From assembly GCA_024235855.1 (NCBI GenBank), contig JACKLN010000013.1, forward strand, positions 62,001-126,000: a DNA stretch of 64,000 bases. Reading direction: 5' to 3'. The stretch is from Burkholderiaceae bacterium (GTDB lineage Bacteria > Pseudomonadota > Gammaproteobacteria > Burkholderiales > Burkholderiaceae_C). How positions within the stretch are numbered: position 1 is the stretch's first letter; every line of letters starts with the position of its first letter. The position numbers and the translations under genes are program-made. The notes below the pieces were generated by a model. That model saw only the letters and a program-made list of their open reading frames with translations. It made no database searches and was not told the DNA's origin. Below are positions 54,228 to 63,081 of the stretch, one piece after another.

Positions 54228-55803
54228 GGCGGGCCGCCTTGGCCGCCTGGTCCAGGGCCCGCCGCAGCGCGCTGGCGCGGGCCAGCGCCGCTTCCATCGC
54301 ATCGATCGGCATCGCGCCGGTGGCGCCGGCGTCCAGCAGGGCCGCCTTGAAGGCCTGGTATGAGACCTCGGCCCGTTCGACAGCCGTGGCGATCCGGTCG
54401 GCCACGGCCCCGTCGCTGGCGCCGCAGGCCGCGAGCAGTGCATGGGCCTGGCCGACGAACGCCGCCGCCGCTGCGCGCGGCGCCTCGGGCAGCGCCGCAT
54501 CTGCGCCGGCACCCGCCTGCGCCGCCAGCACCGCCTGCTCGGCCGCGGTCTCGTGGTAGCGCAGCACGCGCAGCCAGCGCGCCAGGTCGCGCGCGGCAGC
54601 CGGGGGCAGCGCGGCGCGGGACAGGCGCTCGATGAAGCGCTCCACCACTGCATCGAGCTGCTGCACGGTGTCGCGCTCGCGCGCCACGGCCGACCCAGGC
54701 GCACCCGCCAGCGCTGACGCCGCCGTCCGCCGGGCCAGGCCACCGACACGGGCGATCTCCTGCGCCAGCGCCTGCAGCGCCAGCTCGGGCACCGGCAGCA
54801 CGTTTTCGTCCAGGAACCGTGGGCGTGACTCGTCCTCCTCGGCGCTGCGGAAGCGCCGCTGCAGCCAGTGCGTCAGCGGCGTGGCCAGGGGCCACATCAG
54901 CAGCACCCCGAAGACATTGAACGCCGTGTGGAACAGGGCCAGCCGCGCCGCGGGATCCGGCGGCAACCCCAACCAGGCCCGCAGCACGGCGATCGCGTCG
55001 ACCATCCACGGCAGCATCGCCAGCGCCACCGCCGCCGTGACCACGTTGAAGGCCACGTGCGCCAGCGCCGCGCGGCGCGCATTCGGCGTCGCGCCCACGG
55101 TGGCCATCAGCGCCGTCACCGTGGTGCCCACGTTGGCGCCGATGATCACCGCCGCAGCCGACTGCGCGCTCAGCAGCCCGCCCTGGGCCGCCGTCAGCGT
55201 GATCGCCATCGCCGCGCTGGAGGACTGCGTCAGCACCGTCATCAGCAGTCCCGCGCCCACCTGCAGCAGCACCGCGCCCACACCGTCGCCGGCCGGCAGC
55301 AGAGTGTCGCCCGACAGCGCGCCGAAGGCCTGCTGCAGCAGCGCGATGCCCAGGAACAGCAGCCCGAACCCGGCCACTGCATCACCCACGGGCGCCCGCC
55401 GCGTGCCCGCGCCGGTCATGCGCAGCAGCACGCCGACGCCGATCAGCGGCAGCGCCAGCGCATCGATCTTGAAGCGCAGCCCCACCAGGGCGACGATCCA
55501 GCCGGTCATCGTGGTGCCCACGTTGGCACCGAACAGCACCCACAGCGACGGCCCCAGCGCCAGCAGCCCGGCATTGACGAAGCCGATGGTGGCCACCGTG
55601 ACCGCGGTGGACGACTGCACCATCGCGGTCACCAGCACGCCGGAGCCCAGGCCGTGCCAGCGCGTGCGCGTGGCCGCGGCCAGGATGCGCTCCAGCGCCG
55701 CACCGGCGGCCAGCTTCAGGCCGTCGGACATCATGGTCATGCCCAGCAGGAACAGGCCCAGCCCGCCCAGCGCGGTGGCCGCCCCGGTCAGCGTCAGGTC
55801 CAC
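54196..55803 (-). CDS. Na+/phosphate cotransporter with PhoU-like C-terminus
   Basis: This NptA/NptII-type sodium-phosphate symporter has about 535 residues. The QSS signature occurs twice (VQSSTAVTVATIGF and LTQSSSAAMAITL), each near GANVGTT. A C-terminal helical PhoU-like domain (about 370-520) follows. The start is uncertain: GTG at 55803, GTG at 55809 or an ATG upstream at 55854; 55803 is chosen because it begins the first conserved helix. It overlaps the end of the DASS gene by ten bases. Confidence 0.88.
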   Translation of the reverse strand: MDLTLTGAATALGGLGLFLLGMTMMSDGLKLAAGAALERILAAATRTRWHGLGSGVLVTAMVQSSTAVTVATIGFVNAGLLALGPSLWVLFGANVGTTMTGWIVALVGLRFKIDALALPLIGVGVLLRMTGAGTRRAPVGDAVAGFGLLFLGIALLQQAFGALSGDTLLPAGDGVGAVLLQVGAGLLMTVLTQSSSAAMAITLTAAQGGLLSAQSAAAVIIGANVGTTVTALMATVGATPNARRAALAHVAFNVVTAAVALAMLPWMVDAIAVLRAWLGLPPDPAARLALFHTAFNVFGVLLMWPLATPLTHWLQRRFRSAEEDESRPRFLDENVLPVPELALQALAQEIARVGGLARRTAASALAGAPGSAVARERDTVQQLDAVVERFIERLSRAALPPAAARDLARWLRVLRYHETAAEQAVLAAQAGAGADAALPEAPRAAAAAFVGQAHALLAACGASDGAVADRIATAVERAEVSYQAFKAALLDAGATGAMPIDAMEAALARASALRRALDQAAKAARLSAAPAPAAS

Positions 55804-57185
55804 AGCCACCCCGCCATCGCCGTGATCAACCCGATGGCCAGCCCATTGAGCCACAAGCCCTGGCGCAGCATCTGCGCCGCCGGCACCTGGTCGGTGGCGT
55901 AGACCAGCGCGTTGGGCGGCGTGGCCACGGGCAGCATGAAGGCACAGGACGCCGCCAGCGCCACCGCCGCGGCCGTGCCGGCGGCCGGCAGGCCGAGTTC
56001 CGCCGCCAGCGGCAGCAGCACCGGCAGCAGCAGGGCCGCGCTGGCGGTGTTGCTGACGATTTCAGTCAGGAAGACGACGAAGGCGATCACCGCCGCCAGC
56101 AGCAGCCACGCCGGCCAGCCCGCCACGGCGTCGAACAGCAGCGCGGCCAGGTGGGCACTCGCGCCGCTGGCCTGCATCAGCGCCGACAGCGACAACCCGC
56201 CGCCGAACAGCAGCAGCACGCCCCAGGGCGCGCTGCGCTCCAGCGCGCGCCAGTCCAGCGCACCGCTGGCCACCAGCGCCACCAGGGCCGCCAGCGCCAC
56301 CAGGGCATCGGTGTCGGCGTTCAGGCCGAGCGCCCCGGCCAGCGGCGCACCAAGCAGCCATCCGGCCACGGTGAGCAGGAACACGGCCACGGTGGCCCGC
56401 CGCCCGGGTGTCCAGACCCAAGTCACGCGATCCTCCGGCGGCGCCGGCGACACGGCCAACCGGCCGCGCAGCTGCGGCTTCAACCGCCAGGCCAGCAGCG
56501 CCAGCATCAGCGGCCAGGCCAGCAGTGCCGCTGGCAGACCGTAGGCCAGCCACTGCGCGAAGCCGATGCCGGCCTGCGCCGCGGCGATGGCGTTCGGCGG
56601 GCTGCCCACCAGCGTGGCCATGCCGCCGATGCTGGCGCTGTAGGCGACCGCCAGCAGCACGAAGACGCGCTCGCGCTCGCCGATCGTCCCACCGCCACCG
56701 TCACGGCCCTGATCGGCCAGCAGGCCCAGCGCCAGCGGCAGCACCATCGCCGTGGTGGCGGTGTTGCTCATCCACATCGACAGCAGCGCGGTCAGCCCGG
56801 CCAGCAGCAGCACGCTGCCCAGACGGCGGCCGCCGGCCAGGCGCTTCACGCGGGCGGCCAGGGCCACGTCCAGACCCTGCTGCTGCAGCGCGGCGGCGAG
56901 GGCGAAGCCGCCCAGGAACAGGAAGATCACCGGGTTGGCGAACGGCGCCAGCGCCTGCGCGGGAGTAGCCAGTCCGCCGGCGATGGCCGCCACCGGCACC
57001 ACCAGCGCCGTCACCGGCAGCGGCAGCGCGCGCGTCAGCCACAGCCCGGCCACGCCGGCCAGCAGGGCCATGGCGCCGCGCAGGCCATCGGGCGCCAGGG
57101 CTGCGGCGGCCCCGGCCGCCACCGCGCTGGCCAGGGCCCCGGCCAGGCGGCGGGCGTTGGAAATCTGATCTGCCGGATCACTCAT
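55794..57185 (-). CDS. DASS/SLC13-family sodium-coupled anion symporter
   Basis: This 463-residue divalent-anion/Na+ symporter has about 12 helices. The two sodium-site SNT motifs are present: WMSNTATTAMVLPLA and VSNTASAALLLPVLLPLA. Substrates in this family include dicarboxylates, sulfate and similar anions; which one cannot be told. It is followed on the same strand by the overlapping Na+/phosphate gene. Confidence 0.9.
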   Translation of the reverse strand: MSDPADQISNARRLAGALASAVAAGAAAALAPDGLRGAMALLAGVAGLWLTRALPLPVTALVVPVAAIAGGLATPAQALAPFANPVIFLFLGGFALAAALQQQGLDVALAARVKRLAGGRRLGSVLLLAGLTALLSMWMSNTATTAMVLPLALGLLADQGRDGGGGTIGERERVFVLLAVAYSASIGGMATLVGSPPNAIAAAQAGIGFAQWLAYGLPAALLAWPLMLALLAWRLKPQLRGRLAVSPAPPEDRVTWVWTPGRRATVAVFLLTVAGWLLGAPLAGALGLNADTDALVALAALVALVASGALDWRALERSAPWGVLLLFGGGLSLSALMQASGASAHLAALLFDAVAGWPAWLLLAAVIAFVVFLTEIVSNTASAALLLPVLLPLAAELGLPAAGTAAAVALAASCAFMLPVATPPNALVYATDQVPAAQMLRQGLWLNGLAIGLITAMAGWLWT

Positions 57186-57234
57186 CCGGTCATCCGACGA
57201 TCGGGGTCATCACAGGCTGGCATCATGCCTGCTT

Positions 57235-57786
57235 ATGCGCGACTGGATCCGGGCCAAGCTCCCCACCGAAGAGACGCTCAAAGCCCACCCCGGCCTGCGC
57301 TGGATGGGGCCGCTGCTGCGCCGCCCCTGGTTGTGGCACCTGAACCGCCGCCGCGTGGCCATGGGCGCCGGCATCGGCGTGTTCTTCGGCTTCCTGATCC
57401 CGGTGCTGCAGATCGCCGGCGCGGCGGTGTTCGCGCTGATCCTGCGGGCCAACCTGCCGGTGGCGGCCTTCTCCACGCTGGTGTCCAACCCGCTGACCTA
57501 CGCGCCCATCGGCGTGGCCGCCTACCAGACCGGCAGCTGGATCCTCGGCCAGGAAGCCCAGCCGGAGGCCGCTGAAACGCTGGCCACCGCGGCCAGCACC
57601 GACTCCGTCGACGGCCCCGGCCACGGCTGGCTGGACAAGGCCAAGGCCATCGGCAAGCCGCTGTTCTTGGGCCTGCTGGTGTTCGCGGTGGTCGGCGGCG
57701 TCGCCGCCTGGGCGCTGGTGCACCTGGCCTGGACGATCGGCGTCTGGCTCAAGCGCCGGCGGCGCCGGCGGCGCGCCCCCGCCTGA
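57235..57786 (+). CDS. DUF2062 membrane protein
   Basis: This 183-residue protein has three membrane segments and the DUF2062 motif LNRRRVAMGAGIGVFFGFL with NPLTYAPIG. A long basic tail ends KRRRRRRRAPA. The function is unknown; members are often near cell-envelope genes. It lies between the DASS symporter and the CPA1 antiporter. Confidence 0.85.
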   Translation: MRDWIRAKLPTEETLKAHPGLRWMGPLLRRPWLWHLNRRRVAMGAGIGVFFGFLIPVLQIAGAAVFALILRANLPVAAFSTLVSNPLTYAPIGVAAYQTGSWILGQEAQPEAAETLATAASTDSVDGPGHGWLDKAKAIGKPLFLGLLVFAVVGGVAAWALVHLAWTIGVWLKRRRRRRRAPA

Positions 57787-57834
57787 TCGCCCTGCGGCAC
57801 CGCGGGTCGCGCCGGCGGCCCCGATACTCGGGGC

Positions 57835-59298
57835 ATGGATTTCGTCAACGTGCCGCTGCTGGCCGCCGCCGCGCTGGTCTTCACCAGCGTGCTGGCAGGG
57901 CTGTTCTCGGCACGCATCGGGTTCTCTTTCCTGCTCGTGTTCCTGCTCGCGGGCATCGTCGCCGGCGAGGACGGCCCTGGCGGCCTGCGCTTCGACAACT
58001 ACGTGCTGGTGTTCTGGGTCGGCAACGTGGCGCTGGCGGTGATCCTGCTCGACGGTGGCCTGCGCACCACCTTCGCCACCTTCCGCACCGGCCTGAAGCC
58101 GGCGGCGGTGCTGGCCACGCTGGGGGTGGTGATCAGCGCCGTGCTCACCGGGCTGGCGGCAATGCTGCTGCTGGGCCTGGACTGGGCCACCGCGCTGCTG
58201 CTGGGGGCGATCGTCGGCTCCACCGACGCCGCGGCGGTGTTCTCGCTGCTCACGCGCTCGGGCGTCACGCTCAACGAACGCGTGGCCGCGACGCTGGAGA
58301 TCGAATCCGGCGTCAACGACCCGATGGCCATCTACCTCACGGTGGCCTGCATCGGCCTGATCACCGCGCTGGCCCAGGGGCAGGCGCCGGGCGCCGAGGT
58401 GCTGACGACCTTCGTGGCGCAGTTCGGCTGGGGTGCGCTGATGGGCCTGGCCGGCGGCTGGCTGATGGCGGCGCTGCTGCGCCGCATCGCCGCACGGGAT
58501 GCCGGTGGCGGCATCCTGGCGCTGCTGCTGGTGGCCGGCGGCCTGAGCGTGTTCGCCGCCACCGGCACGCTGGACGGCTCGGGCTTCCTGGCGGCCTACC
58601 TGTTCGGCATGATCGTGGCCAACCGTGCGGCCGACGAGACGGCGCCGACGCTGGCCGCAATGGACGGCTACGCCTGGCTGGCGCAGGCCGGCATGTTCCT
58701 GCTGCTGGGCCTGCTGGTCACACCGACCGACCTGCTGCCGGCGCTCGGGCCCAGCCTGGCATTGGCCGCGGTGCTGATCTTCGTCGCCCGGCCGGCGGCG
58801 GTGTGGCTCTGCCTGTGGCCGTTCCGCTTCACGCGCGCCGAGACGGCCTTCATCGCCTGGGTCGGCCTGCGTGGCGCCGTGCCCATCGTGCTGGCGCTGT
58901 TCCCGCTGCTGGCCGGCGTGCCGCAGGCGCAGCTGCTGTTCAACACCGCCTTCGTCGTGGTGCTGGTGTCGCTGCTGCTGCAGGGTTCGACCATCGGCTG
59001 GGTTGCGCGTCGGCTGGGCGTGGCCCTGCCCGACCGCGACGACACGGCCCGTGCACGCCTGGCCTTCGGCGACTTTGCGCTCGACCCACGGCTGCCGGTG
59101 GGCGCCATCTGCCAGTTCTACGGCCTGACCGCACCCGAACCTGCCGACGCACGCCTGGACGACTGGATGGCCACCGCCATCGGCCGCCCGCCGGTGGTCG
59201 GCGACCGCGTGGCCCTGGGCACGGCCACGCTGTTCGTGCGCGAACTGGACCGGAGCCGCATCACCGGCATCGGCCTGGCCTTGGCGCCCGAGGCCTGA
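57835..59298 (+). CDS. CPA1-family K+ (or Na+)/H+ antiporter (NhaP2/CvrA-like)
   Basis: This 487-residue antiporter has about 12 helices. The ion-binding ND pair is in ESGVNDPMAIYL, preceded by GAIVGSTDAAAVFSLL. A C-terminal cytoplasmic TrkA-C-like domain (about 400-487: LGDFALDP, RVALGTATLFVREL) suggests regulation and K+/H+ exchange like NhaP2. Its stop directly abuts the stop of the convergent CaCA gene. Confidence 0.92.
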   Translation: MDFVNVPLLAAAALVFTSVLAGLFSARIGFSFLLVFLLAGIVAGEDGPGGLRFDNYVLVFWVGNVALAVILLDGGLRTTFATFRTGLKPAAVLATLGVVISAVLTGLAAMLLLGLDWATALLLGAIVGSTDAAAVFSLLTRSGVTLNERVAATLEIESGVNDPMAIYLTVACIGLITALAQGQAPGAEVLTTFVAQFGWGALMGLAGGWLMAALLRRIAARDAGGGILALLLVAGGLSVFAATGTLDGSGFLAAYLFGMIVANRAADETAPTLAAMDGYAWLAQAGMFLLLGLLVTPTDLLPALGPSLALAAVLIFVARPAAVWLCLWPFRFTRAETAFIAWVGLRGAVPIVLALFPLLAGVPQAQLLFNTAFVVVLVSLLLQGSTIGWVARRLGVALPDRDDTARARLAFGDFALDPRLPVGAICQFYGLTAPEPADARLDDWMATAIGRPPVVGDRVALGTATLFVRELDRSRITGIGLALAPEA

Positions 59299-60315
59299 TC
59301 AGCCGCCGTCCCCGGCCAATGCCAGCAGCAGCGCGTTGACCAGCACGCCGGCCAGCAGGCCGACGCTGACCCAGCTCAGCACCCGCAGCACGCGCCCCTG
59401 CGGCCGCATCACCAGGCCCACCAGCACGCCGCCGGCCATGGTCATCGCCGTCACCGCGGTGCCCACGTGCACCGGCGCCACGGCCGCCAGCAGCGGACCA
59501 CCGGGGTGGAACAGGTCGTCCACCGCCAGGATGGTGACGTTGAACAGGTTGCTGCCCAGCAGGTTGCCGATGGCCAGGTCCAGCGCGCCCAGGCGCAGCG
59601 CGCCCAGCGTGACCGCCATTTCCGGCAGCGTGGTGGCCACGGCCATGAACACGGTGCCGACGAAGCTGCGCGACCAGCCGGCGGCCTCGGCCACGCGGTC
59701 GGCCGCGTAGGGCAAGGCACTGCCGGCGGCGAGCACCACGGCGGCGGCGATGGCAAAGCGCTGCCATTCCCGGCGGATCTCGCGCTGGCGCTCGGGGTCG
59801 TCGGCTGCACCCGCCGCGGCGTCCGCGTCCGCGTCCGTCGCCGCGCCCTGCGCCTGCACGCTGCGCAGCGCCAGCAGGTAGCCACCTAGCAGCAGCGGGC
59901 TGGCCAGGCCCAGGTTCATCACCGTCGGCGCACTGGGCCCGGCCAGCATCGCCAGCGCCGCGAGACCCAGCAGCACCACGCCGAAGGCCGCCGACAGCAC
60001 ATGGGTGGCCGCGGCGGCGCGGTACATCGGCTGGTCGCGCTGCAAGGCATCCACCACCACCAGGAAGCCGAGGTTGACCACGCAGGCGCCCAGCGCGTTG
60101 CCCACCGCCAGGTTGGGTGCACCGACCACCGCCACCGCGCTGATGCCCGAGGCCAGCTCCGGCAGCGAGGTCACCGTGCCCAGCAGTGCCAGCCCCACCC
60201 AGCCGCGGCCCCAGCCGTGGATGGCCGCCAGGCGGTCGGCGCTGTGGCTCAGCGTCCAGCCGGCACGCGCGATCAACAGCGCGCACAGGCCGAACTGCAG
60301 CAGCGCACCGGTCAT
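59299..60315 (-). CDS. CaCA-family cation antiporter (second copy)
   Basis: This 338-residue Na+/Ca2+-exchanger-type protein has two alpha-repeats: TVTSLPELASGISAV with GNALGACVVN, and ATTLPEMAVTLGALRLG with GNLLGSNLFN. The loop between the halves carries an acidic run (DADADA, about 175). It differs clearly from the first CaCA gene here, so this is not a recent duplication. It overlaps the P-type ATPase by four bases (ATGA), which suggests joint Ca2+ handling. Confidence 0.9.
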   Translation of the reverse strand: MTGALLQFGLCALLIARAGWTLSHSADRLAAIHGWGRGWVGLALLGTVTSLPELASGISAVAVVGAPNLAVGNALGACVVNLGFLVVVDALQRDQPMYRAAAATHVLSAAFGVVLLGLAALAMLAGPSAPTVMNLGLASPLLLGGYLLALRSVQAQGAATDADADAAAGAADDPERQREIRREWQRFAIAAAVVLAAGSALPYAADRVAEAAGWSRSFVGTVFMAVATTLPEMAVTLGALRLGALDLAIGNLLGSNLFNVTILAVDDLFHPGGPLLAAVAPVHVGTAVTAMTMAGGVLVGLVMRPQGRVLRVLSWVSVGLLAGVLVNALLLALAGDGG

Positions 60316-63002
60316 GACCGGGCTCCGACCGCGCGCGCCAGCAGCTTGCGCGCCTCCTCGGCCCAGAGCACCATGCTGGCCAGGCCCACCAGCGGCAGCA
60401 GCGCCGACGGCGCCAGCGGCACGGTGTGGAACAGATCGTTCATGAACGGCGCGTAGACCACCAGGGCCTGCAGCGCGATCGAGAGCGTCAGCCCGCCGAG
60501 CAGCCAGGGGTTCTGCAGCAGGCCCAGCCGAAGTGCCGAGCGCGTGGCCGACTGGCAGCTCAGCACGTTGAACCACTGGCACATGGCCAGCACCGTGAAG
60601 GTCTCGGTGCGCACCACCTCCAGCGGCAGGCCCTGGCCCTGGCGCCAGGCGAACCAGCCCAGGGTCACGGCGGCGATCATCGGCGTCATCAGCGCCACGC
60701 GGCGCAGCATGCCGGCATCCAGCAGGCGGTCATCCCGGTCCACCGGGCGCCGCTTCATCTCGTCGCCGTCGGGCGGGTCCATCACCAGGTTCACCGTCAC
60801 CGTGCCCTCGGTGACGATGTTGATCCACAGGATCTGCACCGCCACCAGCGGCAGCGGCAGGCCCACGATCAGCGCCCCCAGCAGCACCACCACCTCCGCC
60901 AGCGAGGTGGCGAACAGGTACAGGATGACCTTCTTCAGGTTGGCATAGACCACCCTGCCCTGCTCCACCGCACCGACGATGGTGCCGAAGTCGTCGTCGG
61001 TGATCACGATCTTGGCCGCGCTCTTGGCCACCTCCGTGCCGGTGATGCCCATGGCCACGCCGACGTCGGCGCGCGCCAGCGCCGGCGCGTCGTTGACGCC
61101 GTCGCCGGTCATCGCCACCACCTCGCCGCCGGCCTGCAGCGCCTCGACGATGCGCAGCTTCTGCGCGGGCTGCACGCGGGCGAAGACGGCCACCCGCGGC
61201 AGCGCGTCGCGCAGTTCCGCCTCTCCCAGGCGCTCGAGCTCGCTGCCGTCCAGCGCCGTGTCGCCTTCGCGCGCGATGCCCAGTTCGCGCGCGATGGCCA
61301 GGCCGGTGAGCTTGTGGTCGCCGGTGACCATGATCACGCGCATGCCGGCGCCATGGCACTCGGCCACGGCATCGCGCACCTCGTCGCGCGGTGGGTCGAT
61401 CTGGCCCACCAGGCCCAGCAGACGCGCGCGCCCCGCCAGCGCGTCGAAACCGGCCGCAGGGTCCAGCGGGTCGTCGTCGACCTCGGCTACCGCGAGCACG
61501 CGCAGCGCGCGCTGCGCCATCGCCTCGGCGGCGGCCTTCGCAGCCTGCACGGCCGCGGCCCCATCGCGCGGCAGGGTCAACCGCAGCACGGCTTCCGGTG
61601 CACCCTTGATCCAGACCCGGTGCGTCGCCGAGGCCGGAGCGTCGGTCAACCGGTGGCGGGTGGCCATGAGCTTGCTGTCGGCGTCGAACGGCAGTTCCGC
61701 CTCGCGCGGGGCGGCCGCGGCCAGCGCCGCGAGATCCAGCCCGGCCTTGGCGGCCAGCACGCGCAGCGCGCCCTCGGTGGGGTCGCCGAGCACGGTCCAG
61801 TCGGTGCGCTCGCCATCGGGCGGCAGCAGTTCGGCGTCGTTGCACAGTGCGGCCGCGCGCAGCAGCGCGTGCAGCGCCGGGTCGTCGGCCGCCGCGCCGT
61901 GCAGGGCCCCGGAAGGCGCATAGCCGATGCCATCCACCGTCACCTCGCGTCCGGGCCCACACTGGCCCGGCAGCCACAGCGCGACGGCCGTCATCTGGTT
62001 GCGCGTCAGCGTGCCGGTCTTGTCGCTGCAGATCACGGTGGTGGAACCCAGCGTCTCCACCGCCGACAGGCGACGGATGATGGCGCCGCGCGCGGCCATG
62101 CGCTGCATGCCCACGGCCAGCGCGATCGTCATCGCCACCGGCAGGCCCTCGGGCACCATCGACACCATCTGGCTGATCGCGACCATCAGCACGTCGGCCA
62201 GCGGCAGCCCACGCCACAGGCCAAGGGCCATCACCCCGGCAAAGAGCACCAGTGCCGCGCCGACCAGCCAGCGGCCGAACTGCGCGATGCGCTGCTCCAG
62301 CGGGGTCGGCGGTTCCTGGGCGCGGGTGGTCAGCCCGGCGATCTGCCCGACCTCGGTGTGCACGCCGGTGGCCACGACCACCGCCTCGGCGCGCCCGGCG
62401 GCCACGTGCGTGCCGGCATAGACCATGCCGTGGCGGTCGGCCAGGCCGGTGGCCTCGGGCTGGGCCGCCACGGCCTTGGTCACGGGCACGGACTCGCCGG
62501 TCAGCGCCGCTTCGGCGGTCTGCAGCTGCGCCACGGTCAGCAGCCGCGCGTCGGCACCCACGGCGTCACCGGCGGCCAGCAGCAGGACGTCGCCGGGCAC
62601 CAGGTCGCGCGCCGGCAGGTCCAGCTCGCGCCCGTCGCGGCGCACACGGGCGTGCAGTTCGGCCAGCCGCCGCAGCGCGCCCATGGACTTCTCGGCGCGC
62701 CCTTCCTGCACCGTGCCGATCAGGGCGTTGACCAACACCACGGCCAGGATCACCGCAGCATCCCCCACGTGGCCCAGCATCACCGCCAAGCCGGCGGCCA
62801 CGAACAGGATGACGATCAGCGGGCTGGCGAACTGCCGCAGCAGCGTGCGCCACCAGGGCTTGGGCGGTGCTTCGGGCAGGGCGTTCGGCCCGCGGTCCGC
62901 CAGGCGGCGTCGAGCCTCCGTGGCGGCGAGCCCCGTCGCGGCATCCGTCTGCAGGCTTTCCAGGGTTTCGGTCGCGGACAGCGCGTGCCAGGGGCGGGAC
63001 AT
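60312..63002 (-). CDS. P-type cation-transporting ATPase (P2A/Ca2+-ATPase-like)
   Basis: This 896-residue ion pump has the classic elements: actuator TGES at 168-171, the PEGLP motif at 284-288 in helix 4, phosphorylation at D327 in SDKTGTLT, and TGDGVNDAP in the P-domain. About ten helices with a long C-terminal membrane part fit the P2 (Ca2+ or Na+/K+-like) group; its ion cannot be named with certainty, but the coupled CaCA exchanger makes Ca2+ likely. It starts the operon with that exchanger. Confidence 0.93.
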   Translation of the reverse strand: MSRPWHALSATETLESLQTDAATGLAATEARRRLADRGPNALPEAPPKPWWRTLLRQFASPLIVILFVAAGLAVMLGHVGDAAVILAVVLVNALIGTVQEGRAEKSMGALRRLAELHARVRRDGRELDLPARDLVPGDVLLLAAGDAVGADARLLTVAQLQTAEAALTGESVPVTKAVAAQPEATGLADRHGMVYAGTHVAAGRAEAVVVATGVHTEVGQIAGLTTRAQEPPTPLEQRIAQFGRWLVGAALVLFAGVMALGLWRGLPLADVLMVAISQMVSMVPEGLPVAMTIALAVGMQRMAARGAIIRRLSAVETLGSTTVICSDKTGTLTRNQMTAVALWLPGQCGPGREVTVDGIGYAPSGALHGAAADDPALHALLRAAALCNDAELLPPDGERTDWTVLGDPTEGALRVLAAKAGLDLAALAAAAPREAELPFDADSKLMATRHRLTDAPASATHRVWIKGAPEAVLRLTLPRDGAAAVQAAKAAAEAMAQRALRVLAVAEVDDDPLDPAAGFDALAGRARLLGLVGQIDPPRDEVRDAVAECHGAGMRVIMVTGDHKLTGLAIARELGIAREGDTALDGSELERLGEAELRDALPRVAVFARVQPAQKLRIVEALQAGGEVVAMTGDGVNDAPALARADVGVAMGITGTEVAKSAAKIVITDDDFGTIVGAVEQGRVVYANLKKVILYLFATSLAEVVVLLGALIVGLPLPLVAVQILWINIVTEGTVTVNLVMDPPDGDEMKRRPVDRDDRLLDAGMLRRVALMTPMIAAVTLGWFAWRQGQGLPLEVVRTETFTVLAMCQWFNVLSCQSATRSALRLGLLQNPWLLGGLTLSIALQALVVYAPFMNDLFHTVPLAPSALLPLVGLASMVLWAEEARKLLARAVGARS

Positions 63003-63081
63003 GGCCTGATGTTCCGGTCAGACTGGCCCGATTGGCTTGACCTTGCTCAAGTGGCCGCCCGCGGAGCGACCCGCCATCCCG

